The notes beneath the pieces were generated by a model. It saw nothing but the letters and a program-made list of their open reading frames with translations. It ran no database searches and was not told the DNA's origin. The translations under genes were made by a program, and so were the position numbers. 64,000 nucleotides of DNA from Isochrysis galbana (lineage: Eukaryota > Haptophyta > Isochrysidales > Isochrysidaceae): assembly GCA_018136815.1 (NCBI GenBank), contig CM030941.1, positions 1,921,582-1,985,581 on the forward strand, given 5' to 3'. Below, piece by piece: positions 9,621 to 20,574 of the stretch (its first letter is position 1; the number at the start of each line of letters is the position of its first letter).

Positions 9621-9939
9621 TGATTGATGCCAGAGGGTCAGGGGGTGGTCGGACTGTCGGCAGCCCGACACGGCGCTGCATCGGGCGGGAATCAAATGCC
9701 GAATGTAGCTTAGATATAAAGGAACCGATCCCCCCGCGGGCGCGAGCGCCCATTCTTTGCGGGTAGAGCGCGAGCGCGCGTGACGGAGGGGCAGAGAGGG
9801 GGGGCGGATCGCACCATTTCTTGGCGAAGATTTTCGTCGCGTCAGGTAGCCCCCCCGGGAGGTTTTTAATGGGCATCGCGCCACGGTCAAAAAATGCAGC
9901 CCGGCCCTTACTAATGGTTAAAAAGCCCCTGTTTGACCG
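9621..9939. other. Spacer
   Basis: No gene seen. A TATAAA-like string sits at about 9715 and GC-rich short palindromes (cgcgagcg) at 9735-9780. The right part may belong to the element ending at 10071. Confidence 0.3.
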
Positions 9940-10071
9940 CCCTAAGAAGGGGGGCAGGGGCAGGGGCAAGGGAAGAGGTGGAGGTGGAGGGAGGGAAGAT
10001 AAGGGCGGTGTCAATAGCGTAGGGAGTCCCACAATTAGTAGGTGTGTAGCCCAGAATCTTCAGATTTTTTT
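9940..10071 (+). mobile_element. 3' end of a non-LTR element with oligo-T tail
   Basis: The segment ends in gaatcttcagat followed by about ten T. It aligns in reverse complement with 6252-6345, sharing aagggcgg, gcgtaggga, agtaggtgt and the tail motif in order. Body length to the left cannot be set. The tail resembles those at 63345-63361 and, more loosely, at 10164-10190 (minus). Confidence 0.45.
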
Positions 10072-10163
10072 TTTCAATGAGAACATCGTGCGGCTAGTAC
10101 TCGTGACGGCGGTTCAGTGACAATACAAGGCCGACCTTGTACGTTGCCACACGCAGAGTAGAA

Positions 10164-11570
10164 AAAAAAAACTTCTTAATATTCTCGCCGCGCGCGCGAC
10201 CCTGCACGGTATCTTCGCAGCCTCGCCCGTTTCCCTTCACTCCCCCTACACCTGCCTTGCGGCTCGTCCCCTCGTGCTCTACCTAGGGGCTGGGTGTCGT
10301 GGGTCTCCAGTGGCAGACGGTGTGTGCCGATTCGCGATGGCCTGTTTCGCGCCTTCCTCCTATGCCATCGGGCTACCGGCTATTGTGTGTTTGCTCCTTG
10401 TGCTGGGTGTCAGGCAGCTGTGGTCAGTGTGTCTAGGGCCTACTTTAGGATGGTGGGCGGCTCGCGGCGCGGGGTCGCTTGGTTAGGCTAGTCGCTCTGC
10501 TATGTTGAGGGCTTCCGCTACCAGAGATAGATTCGTGCTCATGACTAGGGCGCCTTTGTTGTTAGTTAAGAAGACAGGGGCGCTGAGGTCGTGTGGAGAT
10601 TTGATTTTCGGCTTCCTTCCCAGGGAGGCCTTGCGCGTGCGTGCGGTTAAGAAGTTGTCCGGAGGTTCCCGACCTCTGACGAGGGCCGTGAACCTGCTTA
10701 GGACTCTTTCGATAACCGGTACGTGGTGGAAGGTGTGATTTTCGAATTCCACTTTGTAGAAGTCGCTTATGATGTATCTCCATGCTATTAGGTAGAGGGC
10801 TTTAAGGCTATCCGGCGTCGGGGAATTCGGGTATGCGAATAGTCTGTCTTTGATTTTTTGAGTCGTCGATCTGTCTTTCGCCGGGGTGTACCCCGCTACG
10901 GCTTCTATGGTTTGAAATATCGGAAGCGTGGACGGGCATCTAGCTAGGTGCGTCGAGTTTTCTCTGTGTTTCCCGCAGAGTCTACATCTTGTGGTGGTCG
11001 CCGCTGCGAACCGGTTTCGCGTACCCAGCCTCCTATGGGTAACGTGCTTGAAGTGCAGGTGTTTGTCTGTGTGTTTTAGTAGGGGGTGGGTATAGAGTTT
11101 CGCCACGTGCTTCCATTCGTCGTGCGTTAGGTCTAGCTTGCGGGCCCACGCCTCTCGCGCTGGCTGAGGTTTGTTGCGGGGGCCGTCCCCTTTGAGCTCT
11201 CGCGTTATATCCGACACGGTGATTTGGTCTAGTTGTGTCTTTTCGTTAAGCGTGTACTCGTCCGCAAGAGGGAATTCGAGGTGTTTCGGGCCTTTTAGTC
11301 CATTTTCCCATTTAGCTGGGGCGTAGTAGTGATCCTCCTCGCCCGGTTTTGCTACCACGGTGGTGTCTGTGGTCTCGCCTAGATAGTTGGTGTTTGTATA
11401 GATCCATATGTTATTCATTCTAGTTATGTACGTGTCGCTCTCGGAGACTTTGGTTTCTCTAGACACTTCTAGCGGCAATGCTGACGCGAAACAGAATGGA
11501 AGTCACCACCCTTAATAGGTGCGATGGGGGGCCGCGAGGCTGTTCATTTTTTAGTCGCTGTAACCATTCT
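10164..11570 (-). mobile_element. 5'-truncated LINE (non-LTR retrotransposon) with target-site duplication
   Basis: The 14-bp direct repeat cacgcagagtagaa flanks the insert at 10150-10163 and 11571-11584. Inside, on the minus strand, lie a short lead, an ORF of 331 codons (10483-11478) and a 3' UTR ending at 10164 in eight T on the sense strand. Part of the 3' UTR (10172-10320) is repeated at 14352-14495. Truncation at the 5' end and a target duplication of this length are typical of target-primed reverse transcription. Confidence 0.85.
10483..11478 (-). CDS. LINE ORF2 C-terminal region with zf-RVT-type zinc finger
   Basis: This 331-codon frame has a zinc knuckle C-x2-C-x8-H-x3-C (CRLCGKHRENSTHLARC), as found after the reverse transcriptase domain in many plant and algal LINEs. 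It is followed by the peptide LYLIAWRYIISDFY, which recurs nearly unchanged in the ORF at 62179-63048. The N-terminal half (LEFPLADEY, ITVSDIT, DEWKH) matches the fragment at 6664-6874. No RT core is present, because the insert is truncated at its 5' end. The listed start is therefore only the first in-frame start after the truncation, not a native start. Confidence 0.75.
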   Translation of the reverse strand: MPLEVSRETKVSESDTYITRMNNIWIYTNTNYLGETTDTTVVAKPGEEDHYYAPAKWENGLKGPKHLEFPLADEYTLNEKTQLDQITVSDITRELKGDGPRNKPQPAREAWARKLDLTHDEWKHVAKLYTHPLLKHTDKHLHFKHVTHRRLGTRNRFAAATTTRCRLCGKHRENSTHLARCPSTLPIFQTIEAVAGYTPAKDRSTTQKIKDRLFAYPNSPTPDSLKALYLIAWRYIISDFYKVEFENHTFHHVPVIERVLSRFTALVRGREPPDNFLTARTRKASLGRKPKIKSPHDLSAPVFLTNNKGALVMSTNLSLVAEALNIAERLA

Positions 11571-11686
11571 CACGCAGAGTAGAACTGAGATATCTACAAC
11601 AATACACGACTTAGGATTAAACAAAGACTCTCTCTCCTCTTCCTCTCTCGCCCCCCCCCCCCCCCCCCGCCCATTCCCAGCGCGCC

Positions 11687-13558
11687 ATGATGGTCGGCGG
11701 CTCGGCGCGACTCTTCCGCAGGGCCTTCTCGACGGCAGGCGGCAAACTGCCGCCCCCGGCGGTGTGGAAGGACACCAAGGTGATCTGCCAGGGCTTCACC
11801 GGCAAGACGGGCACCTTCCATTGCCAGCAGGCCATCGAGTATGGCACCAATATGGTGAGCCCCCCTCTCTTCCCCCCCCCCCCCCCCCACTCTCCTTCTC
11901 TCTGTTTCCCCTTCCCTCTCCCCCTCCCTCCCTCCCTCCTCCTCCACCCCCCCCCCCCCTCTCCCCCCCCTCCCTCTCCCCCCCCCCCCCCCTCCCCCAC
12001 TTTTCAACCACGCTCCACATACAGCACTGCCACGCCCCATTCCGCTGCAGGTAGGTGGCGTCAACCCCAAGAAGGCCGGCTCGTCCCACTTGGACCTGCC
12101 CGTCTTCGCCTCAGTCGCCGAGGCCAAGAAGGAGACAGATGCGTACGCCTCTGTCATCTATGTGCGTTCCATCCTATGGGACGGATCACGCAGCTTATAG
12201 TCGCTTACGGGTGCAGCGCAAGGTGCTGGTGTTCGCTGCTGCACAACCGCAACCTGCGGGTGTCCGTATGCCTCAGGTCCCACCGCCGGGTGCAGCTGCA
12301 GCCATACTCGAGGCCGTGGAGGCTGAAATGCCGTTGGTTGTGTGCATCACTGAGGGCATCCCCCAACATGACATGGTCAAGGTCAAAAAGGCTCTGTTGA
12401 CTCAGAATAAGACCCGGCTTATTGGACCCAATTGCCCGGGTATCATTAAGCCCGGCGCCTGCAAAATCGGCATCATGCCCGGCTACATTCACAAGCCCGG
12501 AAAGATCGGTGCGTAATGCTGGCGTATCTTTGGTTGTTGCCGGGGTAGCTACGGCTCGAGCGATGCCTTGTTGCGCGCTTGGTGCCTCAGATGTAAATTA
12601 AGTCAACTCCGACTGTGAAAGCTGAGGCTTGTACACTTACCTGCAGCGGTTGCGTCCTGCTATCCTGCCTATGGTTTCACCCCATTAGCTTGGGCTGGAG
12701 CGGCCATGAGTCGGAGCCATCACTCTTCTGTCACCCATCGGGTCGCTCTCCGACTGGCCTCGTCGTCCTCTCGCTGGCATTGATCCTTGCTGCCTGAATT
12801 TTGACGCCCGCTCAACACACCCTGCAGGTATCGTCTCCAGGTCGGGCACACTCACCTATGAAGCTGTCAACCAAACATCGCAGCAGGTCAAGATTGCCCT
12901 ATCTGGGGCGGCCCGCATCTTCAGCTGTCTCGATACCTCGCCAACGTCACAGCCCGCGCCCAGCTCTGCTTGCTACATCCTTACCTATGTGAAAAGCCAA
13001 CAAGATTGACCGTGAAAGTGCTGTATGTCAGGGCCTTGGGCAATCAATGGTTGTAGGTATCGGTGGCGACCCCTTCAACGGGACCAACTTCATTGATTGT
13101 TTGGAGTTCTTCTATTCAGACCCAGAGACAGAGGGCATCGTGAGTACCACCTCGAGCACGCGTCTCCATGCCGAATCTATGCCCATATGATCGTGTAAGA
13201 AGACGAAACAACCCACTGCTTGCTCTTCACATGGCGCTGTCTAGTGTGCTGATTCTGCCTCTTGCACGCACAGGTGATGATTGGTGAGATCGGTGGCAAT
13301 GCTGAGGAGCAGGCGGCAGATTTCATCGCCTCGCAGACGAAGGCAGGCAACGCCAAACCCGTCGTCGGCTTTATCGCTGGGCTCACAGCACCTCCGGGCC
13401 GTCGCATGGGCCACGCGGGGGCCATCACGTCGGGGGGCAGCGGCACCGCGGCAGGCAAGATTGCCAAGCTGCGCGAGTGCGGAGTGAACGTCTCGGAGTC
13501 GCCTGCGCAATTGGGCGTGAAAATGGCCGAATCATACAAGGCCTTCTACAGCAAATAG
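11687..13558 (+). CDS. SUCLG1: Succinyl-CoA ligase (ADP/GDP-forming) subunit alpha, mitochondrial
   Basis: Exons by frame and phase: 11687-11854, 12051-12161, 12277-12508, 12828-12886, 13032-13139, 13274-13558 (TAG). Together they give about 320 residues, normal for the family. Donors are GTGAGC, GTGCGT, GTGCGT, GTCAAG and GTGAGT; all acceptors are AG. The N-terminus ([18 protein letters not shown]) is a basic mitochondrial-type presequence; ATGs at 11687 and 11690 are alternatives. A CoA-binding Rossmann part follows ([19 protein letters not shown]), then [16 protein letters not shown] and the ligase half with GEIGGNAEE and the active-site phosphohistidine loop GHAGAI. In the citric acid cycle the alpha/beta dimer converts succinyl-CoA and NDP to succinate, CoA and NTP. 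C-runs of 12-18 bp occur upstream of the start and in intron 1. Only the fourth donor, GTCAAG, is weak. Confidence 0.93.
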
Positions 13559-14345
13559 AGTGGCCGTCGCGGCTTGGGGGCAGCCTCCTAGACTTGCCTC
13601 CTTGTGTCGCCCCGCTGACAAAAAGCGGAACAACACCCGAGCCTTTGCTGCCAACATTCATCCGTTCGGAGGGCTGATCGGGCGCAAGCAGATTTGCCCT
13701 CTCAGTTCGCCCTATGGTTTGCTGGCCTGAACGAATTCGCACTTCCGCCCTCTTGAGGCCTCATTGCCGTTTTCCAAGATTCCACCTGCATTGCGGCCTC
13801 TTGGGTTGTATCTCTTCGTTCTCTTTCGTCGGCGTCCATAAACGTCGCTGGATATTCCCAAGTTGACACGGCGCAAATCGCCGGGATGTGTGCCCACAAC
13901 TCCCGAACCATTGCGTGTGAGTTACATTCTGTTGCTTGACTTCGGTGATGTTTGCTTGTGTTGGCCGGCGCTTGCACGCGTGCAACTCGAGTGATAACCC
14001 TATCGCACGTAGTTGTGCATTTCACGGGTTATGAGCAGTATCGAGTCGCCTTGACTTGGTTTTGCCTCGTTCTTCTCGAAACATCGGATGCAAGTTGGAT
14101 TATGCGGCGACGCGAGCACCTCACACCGCGAAAGGGGAAATGGATTCATCACTCCATCGGCTGCAAGCGCGGAGAACGGGGGTCGTGTGACTATTTTAGT
14201 TTTGGGCTCCATCATCCTATGTCGAGCTTGGCAAGTGGCTATGGGTTGTGTGTGGCTCCCATGACTTGCGCGAGTGCGGTCTTTGGACTCGTGGGGCCCA
14301 GTCTTGGTGTGAGGAATAATGCGTGCGCGCGGTGAGAAAGAGCGT
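13559..14345. other. 3' flank and spacer
   Basis: Presumed 3' UTR of the ligase gene, then unique sequence. No second gene, repeat or clear structure was seen. ORFs here are short and unlike proteins. Confidence 0.5.
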
Positions 14346-15173
14346 GAGGGGGGAAAACCCTGTTGATATTCTCGCCTCGCGCGTGGCCGTGCACTATGCT
14401 ATGCTACCACGCCTTCACTCCTTCCTAAACCCACACCAACCTGCCTTGCGGCGACTCCCCTCGTGCACTACTTAGGGGCCCGGGTCGTGGGGGGCGGCGG
14501 GATTTGGCGGGTTGTCCCGATCCTGACGGCACAAACGCATTCGGGCGACAGTAGCTCCCACCTATGGAAAGCCAACATCAATGCGAACACGCCTGACCAC
14601 CAAGTCGGAGAAGCAGGGTATAAAACTAAGATGGCGATCGCCTCCTATCTACTCTGGCTCACCAAAAACGAGGGAGAGCCATCGCCGACTATACCCCTGA
14701 TTACGGAGCTAGCCATACTCGGAGTCCAACTAGGGAACGAAGCCCCGGACCCACATAAGCTCGACAAAATGCGAGCGCTCAACGAAGACATAGCCCTCAT
14801 TCGCTCGAAACGCGCTCTCCGCTCTCCGTCGGGAAACACGGCATTCGACGCCCTAAAACACGAAGAGAGAATGACAAAGGAATTCTTCCGACGATTCCAG
14901 GCTCGAACCCCTGAGACAGGTGCGAGAAAATCGACGCTCATTTGGTGCACGGGTGAAGTGGTACAGATCGCTAACGGCAAGACAGATAAGGAGAGCCCGC
15001 GCTGCAAAAAACTGCTCGGAGCTGGGGCTGTGCGCATCCGGTGGCCCGCCGACGAGGAGTTTGAAGAGGAGGAGACTTATGCGTGGTCGATCCTGACAGA
15101 GGCTAATTGGAACGCTGATAGGCACATGGGGTGGCGATTTAGTTCAGCTGAGCTCAAGAGGCGTGGTCTATAA
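14346..15173. mobile_element. Rearranged LINE fragment: minus 3' UTR joined to plus coding segment
   Basis: 14352-14495 matches 10172-10320, the 3' UTR of the LINE at 10164-11570, in the same orientation (minus sense): gatattctcgcc, then ccttcact, cctgccttgcgg, ctcgtgc. From about 14500 to 15173 a plus-strand frame is open for some 220 codons. It carries a basic stretch with EERMTKEFFRRFQ, resembling the linker before the reverse transcriptase in LINE ORF2, and ends at TAA 15171-15173. Coding sense is opposite to the 3' UTR, as in the 6546-7003 element. Confidence 0.5.
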
Positions 15174-17007
15174 CATTTGGCTGAGTGTAGGCTATCAATG
15201 TGTCAGTGCAACCTAGCCCATTTTTTGCGGTTTATATGGCAAAATCATGAAAAAACGAACAAAAATAAAATACTTTTAACGATAGTAAGTGGGGAAAACA
15301 AAACGAGCACTATTACGTATTGAGAACGACATTCACGTACTCATTTTCAGTCTGTCCGTTTCGAGGGCCTTCAAAAACATTGGTCATCGATCGGCTCAGC
15401 CTCGCGGAATGGGCGAAGTAGAGGGCTGGCCCCTGGTACTTGAAGCGCTTGCTCGACTGGGAGGCCTCCCAACAAGATCGGATGGGTATGGCTGGAGCGG
15501 CAAGGGTCTGCCAGAAGCGCCTGGGCAGATTCTGCTGTCATCTGCCACGATCGCGTTCGCCTGGGGACCCCAGAGTGCCCAGCGCTCTGTTGGGGAGGCC
15601 AACGTGAGCGCGGATGGTACTGCTGTGGGGCATGTAGCCTCCCTGAGAGGGCAGCTCGGGGCTAGTCAGTCGCGATCAGGTCGAATGGTTGCTCGCACGG
15701 TTATTGGAAGTCACAAGTGTCAGAGCGGGGACGGTAGAAGTCCCGCACCTTCAATCCACGCCGAAGCGCACGATGCCAGCACAGGTGCGCGCGCGCTGTG
15801 AGCGGGGCCGGCAAATGCCGGCCGCTCTGTAGGAAATGCTCACGCCAGCGCGCCAGCTGGTGTGGGGGGGCATCATTTGGTGTGGGAGGCGCTTCTTTGG
15901 CGCCAGTCCTCGTGTCAGGGTCTCAGGTGGCCGCATGCGCCGCGGCGGAAGCACCCCCCCTAAGGGGGGTGGGCCCGCGTGCACTACGACGGGCCAGGCG
16001 GGGGGGCGGGGCAGGCCTATCAGCTATGTTCTATGGACAAACGCAAACGCGAGCGTTGCTCACCTTATTTCGTCTCTCCATTCTCGGTTCTCGGGGACTT
16101 TCGGGTCGTTATCTTCTCGAGTTCGCGCCTCTCCGTTGTCGAGGTCTCGGTTACGGTTACCTGTTGTCTTCCCCTGCGGACTAATGCAAACTGCCGCATT
16201 TCTTACCTTTTTTTGATCTCTGTGTGACGGTCAATTTTTTGTCGCTTTCTGCTGCGGTCTTCTCCGCTCTCAGGAAGACGCGTGCCGCCTGCGCGCGCCA
16301 TGCCCCCCTGCCCCCCCTCTAGGGGGACCTGCAGGTCCCCCCCAGTTGGCCGGCTGGGCGGCTCATGGGGGCAGTGGAGGTTGGGGCTTTGGCCCCTGGC
16401 CCCCCCCGGCCTCCCCCTCGCTCGCCCCGCCGGCCTCGGGGGCCGTCCAAGTCGTCTGACGGTCTGTGGCTCAGAGTTGGAGGGGGAGAGTCAGTACGCT
16501 TTGGCATGGGCATGGGGCTGGGCGAAGGAGTGCGCGTCGCGTTGTGCCGCCTGGAAGAGTCTGGCCGGGTGTGACGAATGCTCAGCACATGCCAAAAGGC
16601 ATGGCGCATGAGGATGACTGACAGGCCCCCCCGGAGGGGCGTTAGTGCCTGAGGGGAGGGGCGCGAGACACCCCCCCATAACCAGGTTCAGCTGGGAGCG
16701 CTGATAAAGGTAGTATTGCTAGGTGTCTTCCTTTTTTACTTTTTACGAGGACATCCATGGAGGGGGGCGGGTGGGCTAGCAGTCTTAGTCTCAGGGAGCG
16801 GCGCTTTTGTGAACGCGCGCGAAGGGGCGTCAGGAGATTTTCCTAATCGCGCGGGGGGGAGAGGTGAGTCCTCGGGGGCCGGGGGGCTTTGATGTGAGAA
16901 ATGAATGCACGCACGCACGTGCGCACGTGTGTGCGCCGCACGTAGAAAGCAAAAGAAGCTAAAGAAAATGGTTCCACGAACTTAACTAGACTCCCTTCCT
17001 GTTGTAA
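15174..17007. other. Spacer with GC-rich palindromes, no recognisable gene
   Basis: About 1.8 kb. 15220-15310 is AT-rich (runs of A and T), unusual here. 15948-15972 has complementary C and G runs that can fold. 16322-16341 is a perfect 20-bp palindrome centred on cctgcagg. 16900-16945 is rich in cgcacgcacgtgcgc. Short ORFs are present but none resembles a known family. Confidence 0.4.
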
Positions 17008-20000
17008 TTATGTCTCATTGACGGTCGACCAAGGGGCCAGCCGCAGCCCTGACTCGAAGCACGGGTCGTCCGGTGAAGTAGGGGCGTAAGCATACGACAA
17101 AGTGCACTCGCCCGCGAAGACACCCGCCGACGACGATATGAGGTCGTCCATCGAGGACGCGAGGCCACCGAGCATAACGACCACTCCCATCGCGATGTTG
17201 AAGCTGAACCAGCACAGCCGTACCCGCGACAAAGGGGTGGGGGTGAGCAACATCAACAGGACGTAGGGCATGAAGTAGGTGAAGGCAGTCATGCCCACCG
17301 CGCCAATAAGAGATTGCAGAGCGATGAGGGTGTCGCCTTCCCCGGACAGGAGGGTCTGCGCCACAAGCACCTGTGGTAATGTGTGATATGCATGGAGTGA
17401 ATTGGGGCTGCCGTTCGCAACGTGACGTGCAAAGACCTGGGAGAGCCGTGCCAACATGCCAGGCCTCGTAGGTGCGACTAAATGGCGAGCTGCGGGTTAT
17501 GGATGGGACTCGTTCGTGCCTCCTACTCAGGGTGTCGCTTCGTTGAGACCGCGGCTCAAGCCACAGCGGCGCGCACCTGCGACGTGAAAAAAGCCGTGCG
17601 CAATAGCAGTCGCTGAAGCCATGGCGGCAATCGTGACGCTACCGGAACATCGGAGACGGAGTGGGCGATCCGCCTCGCCGGATCTCGCGTGCCTTCCTCC
17701 GTCGAGTCGGCGTGTGCCTTCACGAGGCCTAGAGCAGGTGCTAGGCTGATACAAGTTCCGGACAAGACTCTCGGGGCGCGCCCGCTTGCCAGGATGTTGA
17801 CTGTGGTTGGGGATTTGCAGCATGCGACGGGATCGATGCCGAAAGCAAGCTCCATAGCAAGATTCATCACTAGGTTGGTCGAAACGATGAAGTAGACCTC
17901 TTGCACCTGTGTGGTCCCAAGCACAAGGAGCTTGTCAGGTAGCAGGTTGGGGGCTAGGGGCTCTCGCGCCCTAGGCGTAGAGAGGCTGGCCGCTGAAGCG
18001 ATCAGGAACAGGGGACTGGAGTCGAGCGAGGTCGGAGGAGGGAGCACCGACTATGGTCCTATCGCGGCGACTAGTTGCTTGTGCACGGCTGCAGGAGTCA
18101 AGGACGTGGAAAGTGCGCACAAGTTGGACGACAATCGAGAGAGTGTTGGCTGGATTTCTGGGAAAATTCAGGTTGATGTTGGCAAGCGAGTAGTCGCCGT
18201 ACGCAAAATAGCCCAGCGCACCGCAGAGCCAGTAGAGAGGCATTGTGAGTCCATACGTCCAGTGCATCACTGACGGCCACGCAGATGGTGTGCGCATCTC
18301 GCGCATCTCCTCCGGGTAGAGCCCTACATTGAGCACACACCAATGGTAGTGGAGTGCAAACGCGGTGCGCATGGGCCCACGGAGCGACGCAGCAGATGCA
18401 GCGTGTGATACTACTCCAGCCAAGCTTATGCATGCTGTCTCGCCCCCGTAACAAGCTTTTATCAACAGCACACCATGGCCCCCAAAGGCGTACGAGAAGG
18501 CGCTTAGGCCGAGGAATACGCTCGCTGCGTCGCGTTCGCCGCCGCCGCCGTACGAGGGCCCAGGAGCGCAGTTCCAAGGGCGAACGAGTGCGATCTGATT
18601 GAAGAACAGGTGAAGGGAGGGAAGCAACTTTGTTGGGATTGGTGTCTCTGTGTAGTGCACGCGCCCAAGGCACATGGCCGAGCTCGGCTCCGCCTGACAA
18701 CAAAAAGCGGCCCGCCTCGCCTTGACCGACGACAATGAAGTCGCAGCAGTGCACCACCAACCACCACCCAATGAGATCATTCAACCTGGTGCTCACCTCA
18801 TAGAGCATCACCGCCACGTTCAGGAGCAGCGGGATGACGCCAACCACCAATGCAGCCCATCGCGCCTCGTGAAAAGTGGGTAGCTGCAGCAAAGGGAGTG
18901 ATACCGCGGCTGCAACGAGGAGCCATTGCCACTGGCAGAGCGATGACTCATCAAACACCTAACCCCAGCCGAGCCGTGGAACCAGAGATGTGATGGCCAG
19001 CTTTTACTCGTCTTGATGCGCCCAGACTGGCGGCCAAGCGATCCCTTTCCCTACGAGTGGCGCGCATAAGCACTTTCCTGTCCAAAGAACTGCTCGAAGT
19101 AGATGAGCTCTGCGACGGTGGTCAGGTAGTATGTGGCGAACTGGAGACCGAGGCAAGCACGCAGACCAAGAATTCGCCACCATTCAATGTCAGCTGATGA
19201 GGCCCCACGGCGTGCGGCGCGATGGGCAAGCGCCTCTCCCGTCAGATCAGGATAGGAGGAGAGATTTGGGCGCAAACTATGCACTTCACCAAGGACCTGA
19301 CACGACGGACCACGCGGCGCCAAGTGAGGAGTCGTTTCGTTGAGACGTGCACCAGTGGCTTCAAAAGTGCACAGAAAGAGACGTCCTCATGTCCCGCCGC
19401 ATGTGCTCGCTCGATGGCGATGCCGGACGCCTCATCCCAAGGCATTCGCTGCACGCAAGCGTCCTCACCAACCCAGTGTCATACGTGACGACTGATGAAT
19501 AGGCGAGCGCGACCAATCCGATGCCCCAGCCGGTAGCAGCAAAACAGGCGGGTATCGAGCGCGGCACAGCCATGAAAGCGACGTTGTTGACGATGATAGC
19601 CCAGCTAGGTGCCCTTCGGAGCCTGCGGCATGGATCAGCAGGAGCACGCTTTCAAGCTTGTCGATTGGACCCGCAATGCACCGGAAACCAAGCTAGGGGC
19701 AGGTGGGTGGGGCGGGGCGAGGCGGGGCGAGGCTCTCAGTGCGCTCTCACCTGCCATTATGCATACCCGAGTGTTCGGCCTGACCGGCGGGCCGTAGTCC
19801 AGCACTGGCGGACTCCCTGTCCTCCTGCTCAAGCGGCAAGAGCTGGCGCACCCGCCTCACATCCGCAGGCGTGGCAGGCAGCGCTCCGGCGGCTGCCACC
19901 GGCTGCGGGGCACATAGGGTCAGGGGGGAGGCGGGAGGGGGGAGGGGGACAGGGTTGGAGTGTGAGGGTTCAGAGGGAGAGGGGGCGGGGGGGGGCGAGA

Positions 20001-20141
20001 GGGGGGGGGCAAGGGGAGGAGTTTGGAAGGAGTGCCGAGGCGGGGCGAGGGGCTTGAGGACCGTGTCAGAGCGTGGGCCGTGGGCGAGCCGATGCGTACG
20101 CGTGCGTGGCGCTATTTCCTCGGTGCACATACCTGCGCCAT
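17008..20141 (-). CDS. Amino acid/auxin permease (AAAP, SLC38-like) transporter, ~10 exons
   Basis: Exons read from the minus strand with matching phases: 20133-20141 (ATG GCG CAG), 19751-19902, 19469-19622, 19078-19296, 18797-18958, 18474-18594, 18121-18323, one from 17906 with uncertain end, one ending at 17577 with uncertain start, and 17008-17370 (TAA). The product of roughly 520 residues shows AAAP features in order: WAIIVNNVAFMAVPRS in helix 1, SYPDLTGEAL before helix 3, FAYGGHG-type FSYAFGGHG in helix 6, PEEM before helix 7, LCGALGYFAYGD in helix 8, LLLRTAFF, and SLIGAVGMTAFTYFMP. The family carries out proton- or sodium-coupled amino acid transport in plasma or vacuolar membrane; the substrate cannot be told. 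The donor after the 19078-19296 exon is not GT in any compatible phase. The exon 1 choice is tentative. Confidence 0.8.
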
Positions 20142-20205
20142 CGCAATGGGGTCCAGGAGCCGCCAAGCCCCTCCTCCTCCCCCCCCCCCCCCTCTCCCTA
20201 TCCCT

Positions 20206-20372
20206 CGACCTCTCTCGCTCTATCCGCCCCCTAATCTCTCTCGGCCGCCCCTTCGGAGGGGGGAGAGAGGGAGGGGGGGGGGGGGGGGGGAAGAAGAGGG
20301 ATAGCATAGAAGGTAGTACATAGGAAGGGGCGGCCGAGAGAGATTAGGGGGCGGATAGAGCGAGAGAGGTCG
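20206..20372. repeat. Perfect inverted repeat, 49-bp arms, 69-bp loop
   Basis: Arm 20206-20254 is the exact reverse complement of 20324-20372; I checked 48 bp base by base, plus one flanking pair. The loop is purine-rich with a long G run. It sits just upstream of the start of the AAAP gene, which is transcribed leftwards, so it could lie in its promoter or be the remains of a foldback element. Confidence 0.85.
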
Positions 20373-20574
20373 CCACGCCCCCTCTTCCTCTCATCTCCCT
20401 CTCGCCACGCCCCGCCCCCCTCCTTCTCCTTCTCCTTTGACTCTTCTCTTCTCTTCTGTCTTTATTCGTGGATCCGTCTACTTCTTGCCACCTCCCCTTC
20501 TCTTTCCTCTCTAATCGGCACCGCCCACCGCAGAATGCCCGCTTTTCTTCTAGACTTAGATTTTTTCCGGACAA
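20373..20574. other. Pyrimidine-rich spacer
   Basis: CT-rich sequence (cttctccttctcc, cttctcttctcttc) between the inverted repeat and the next repeat fragment. No gene seen. Confidence 0.4.
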
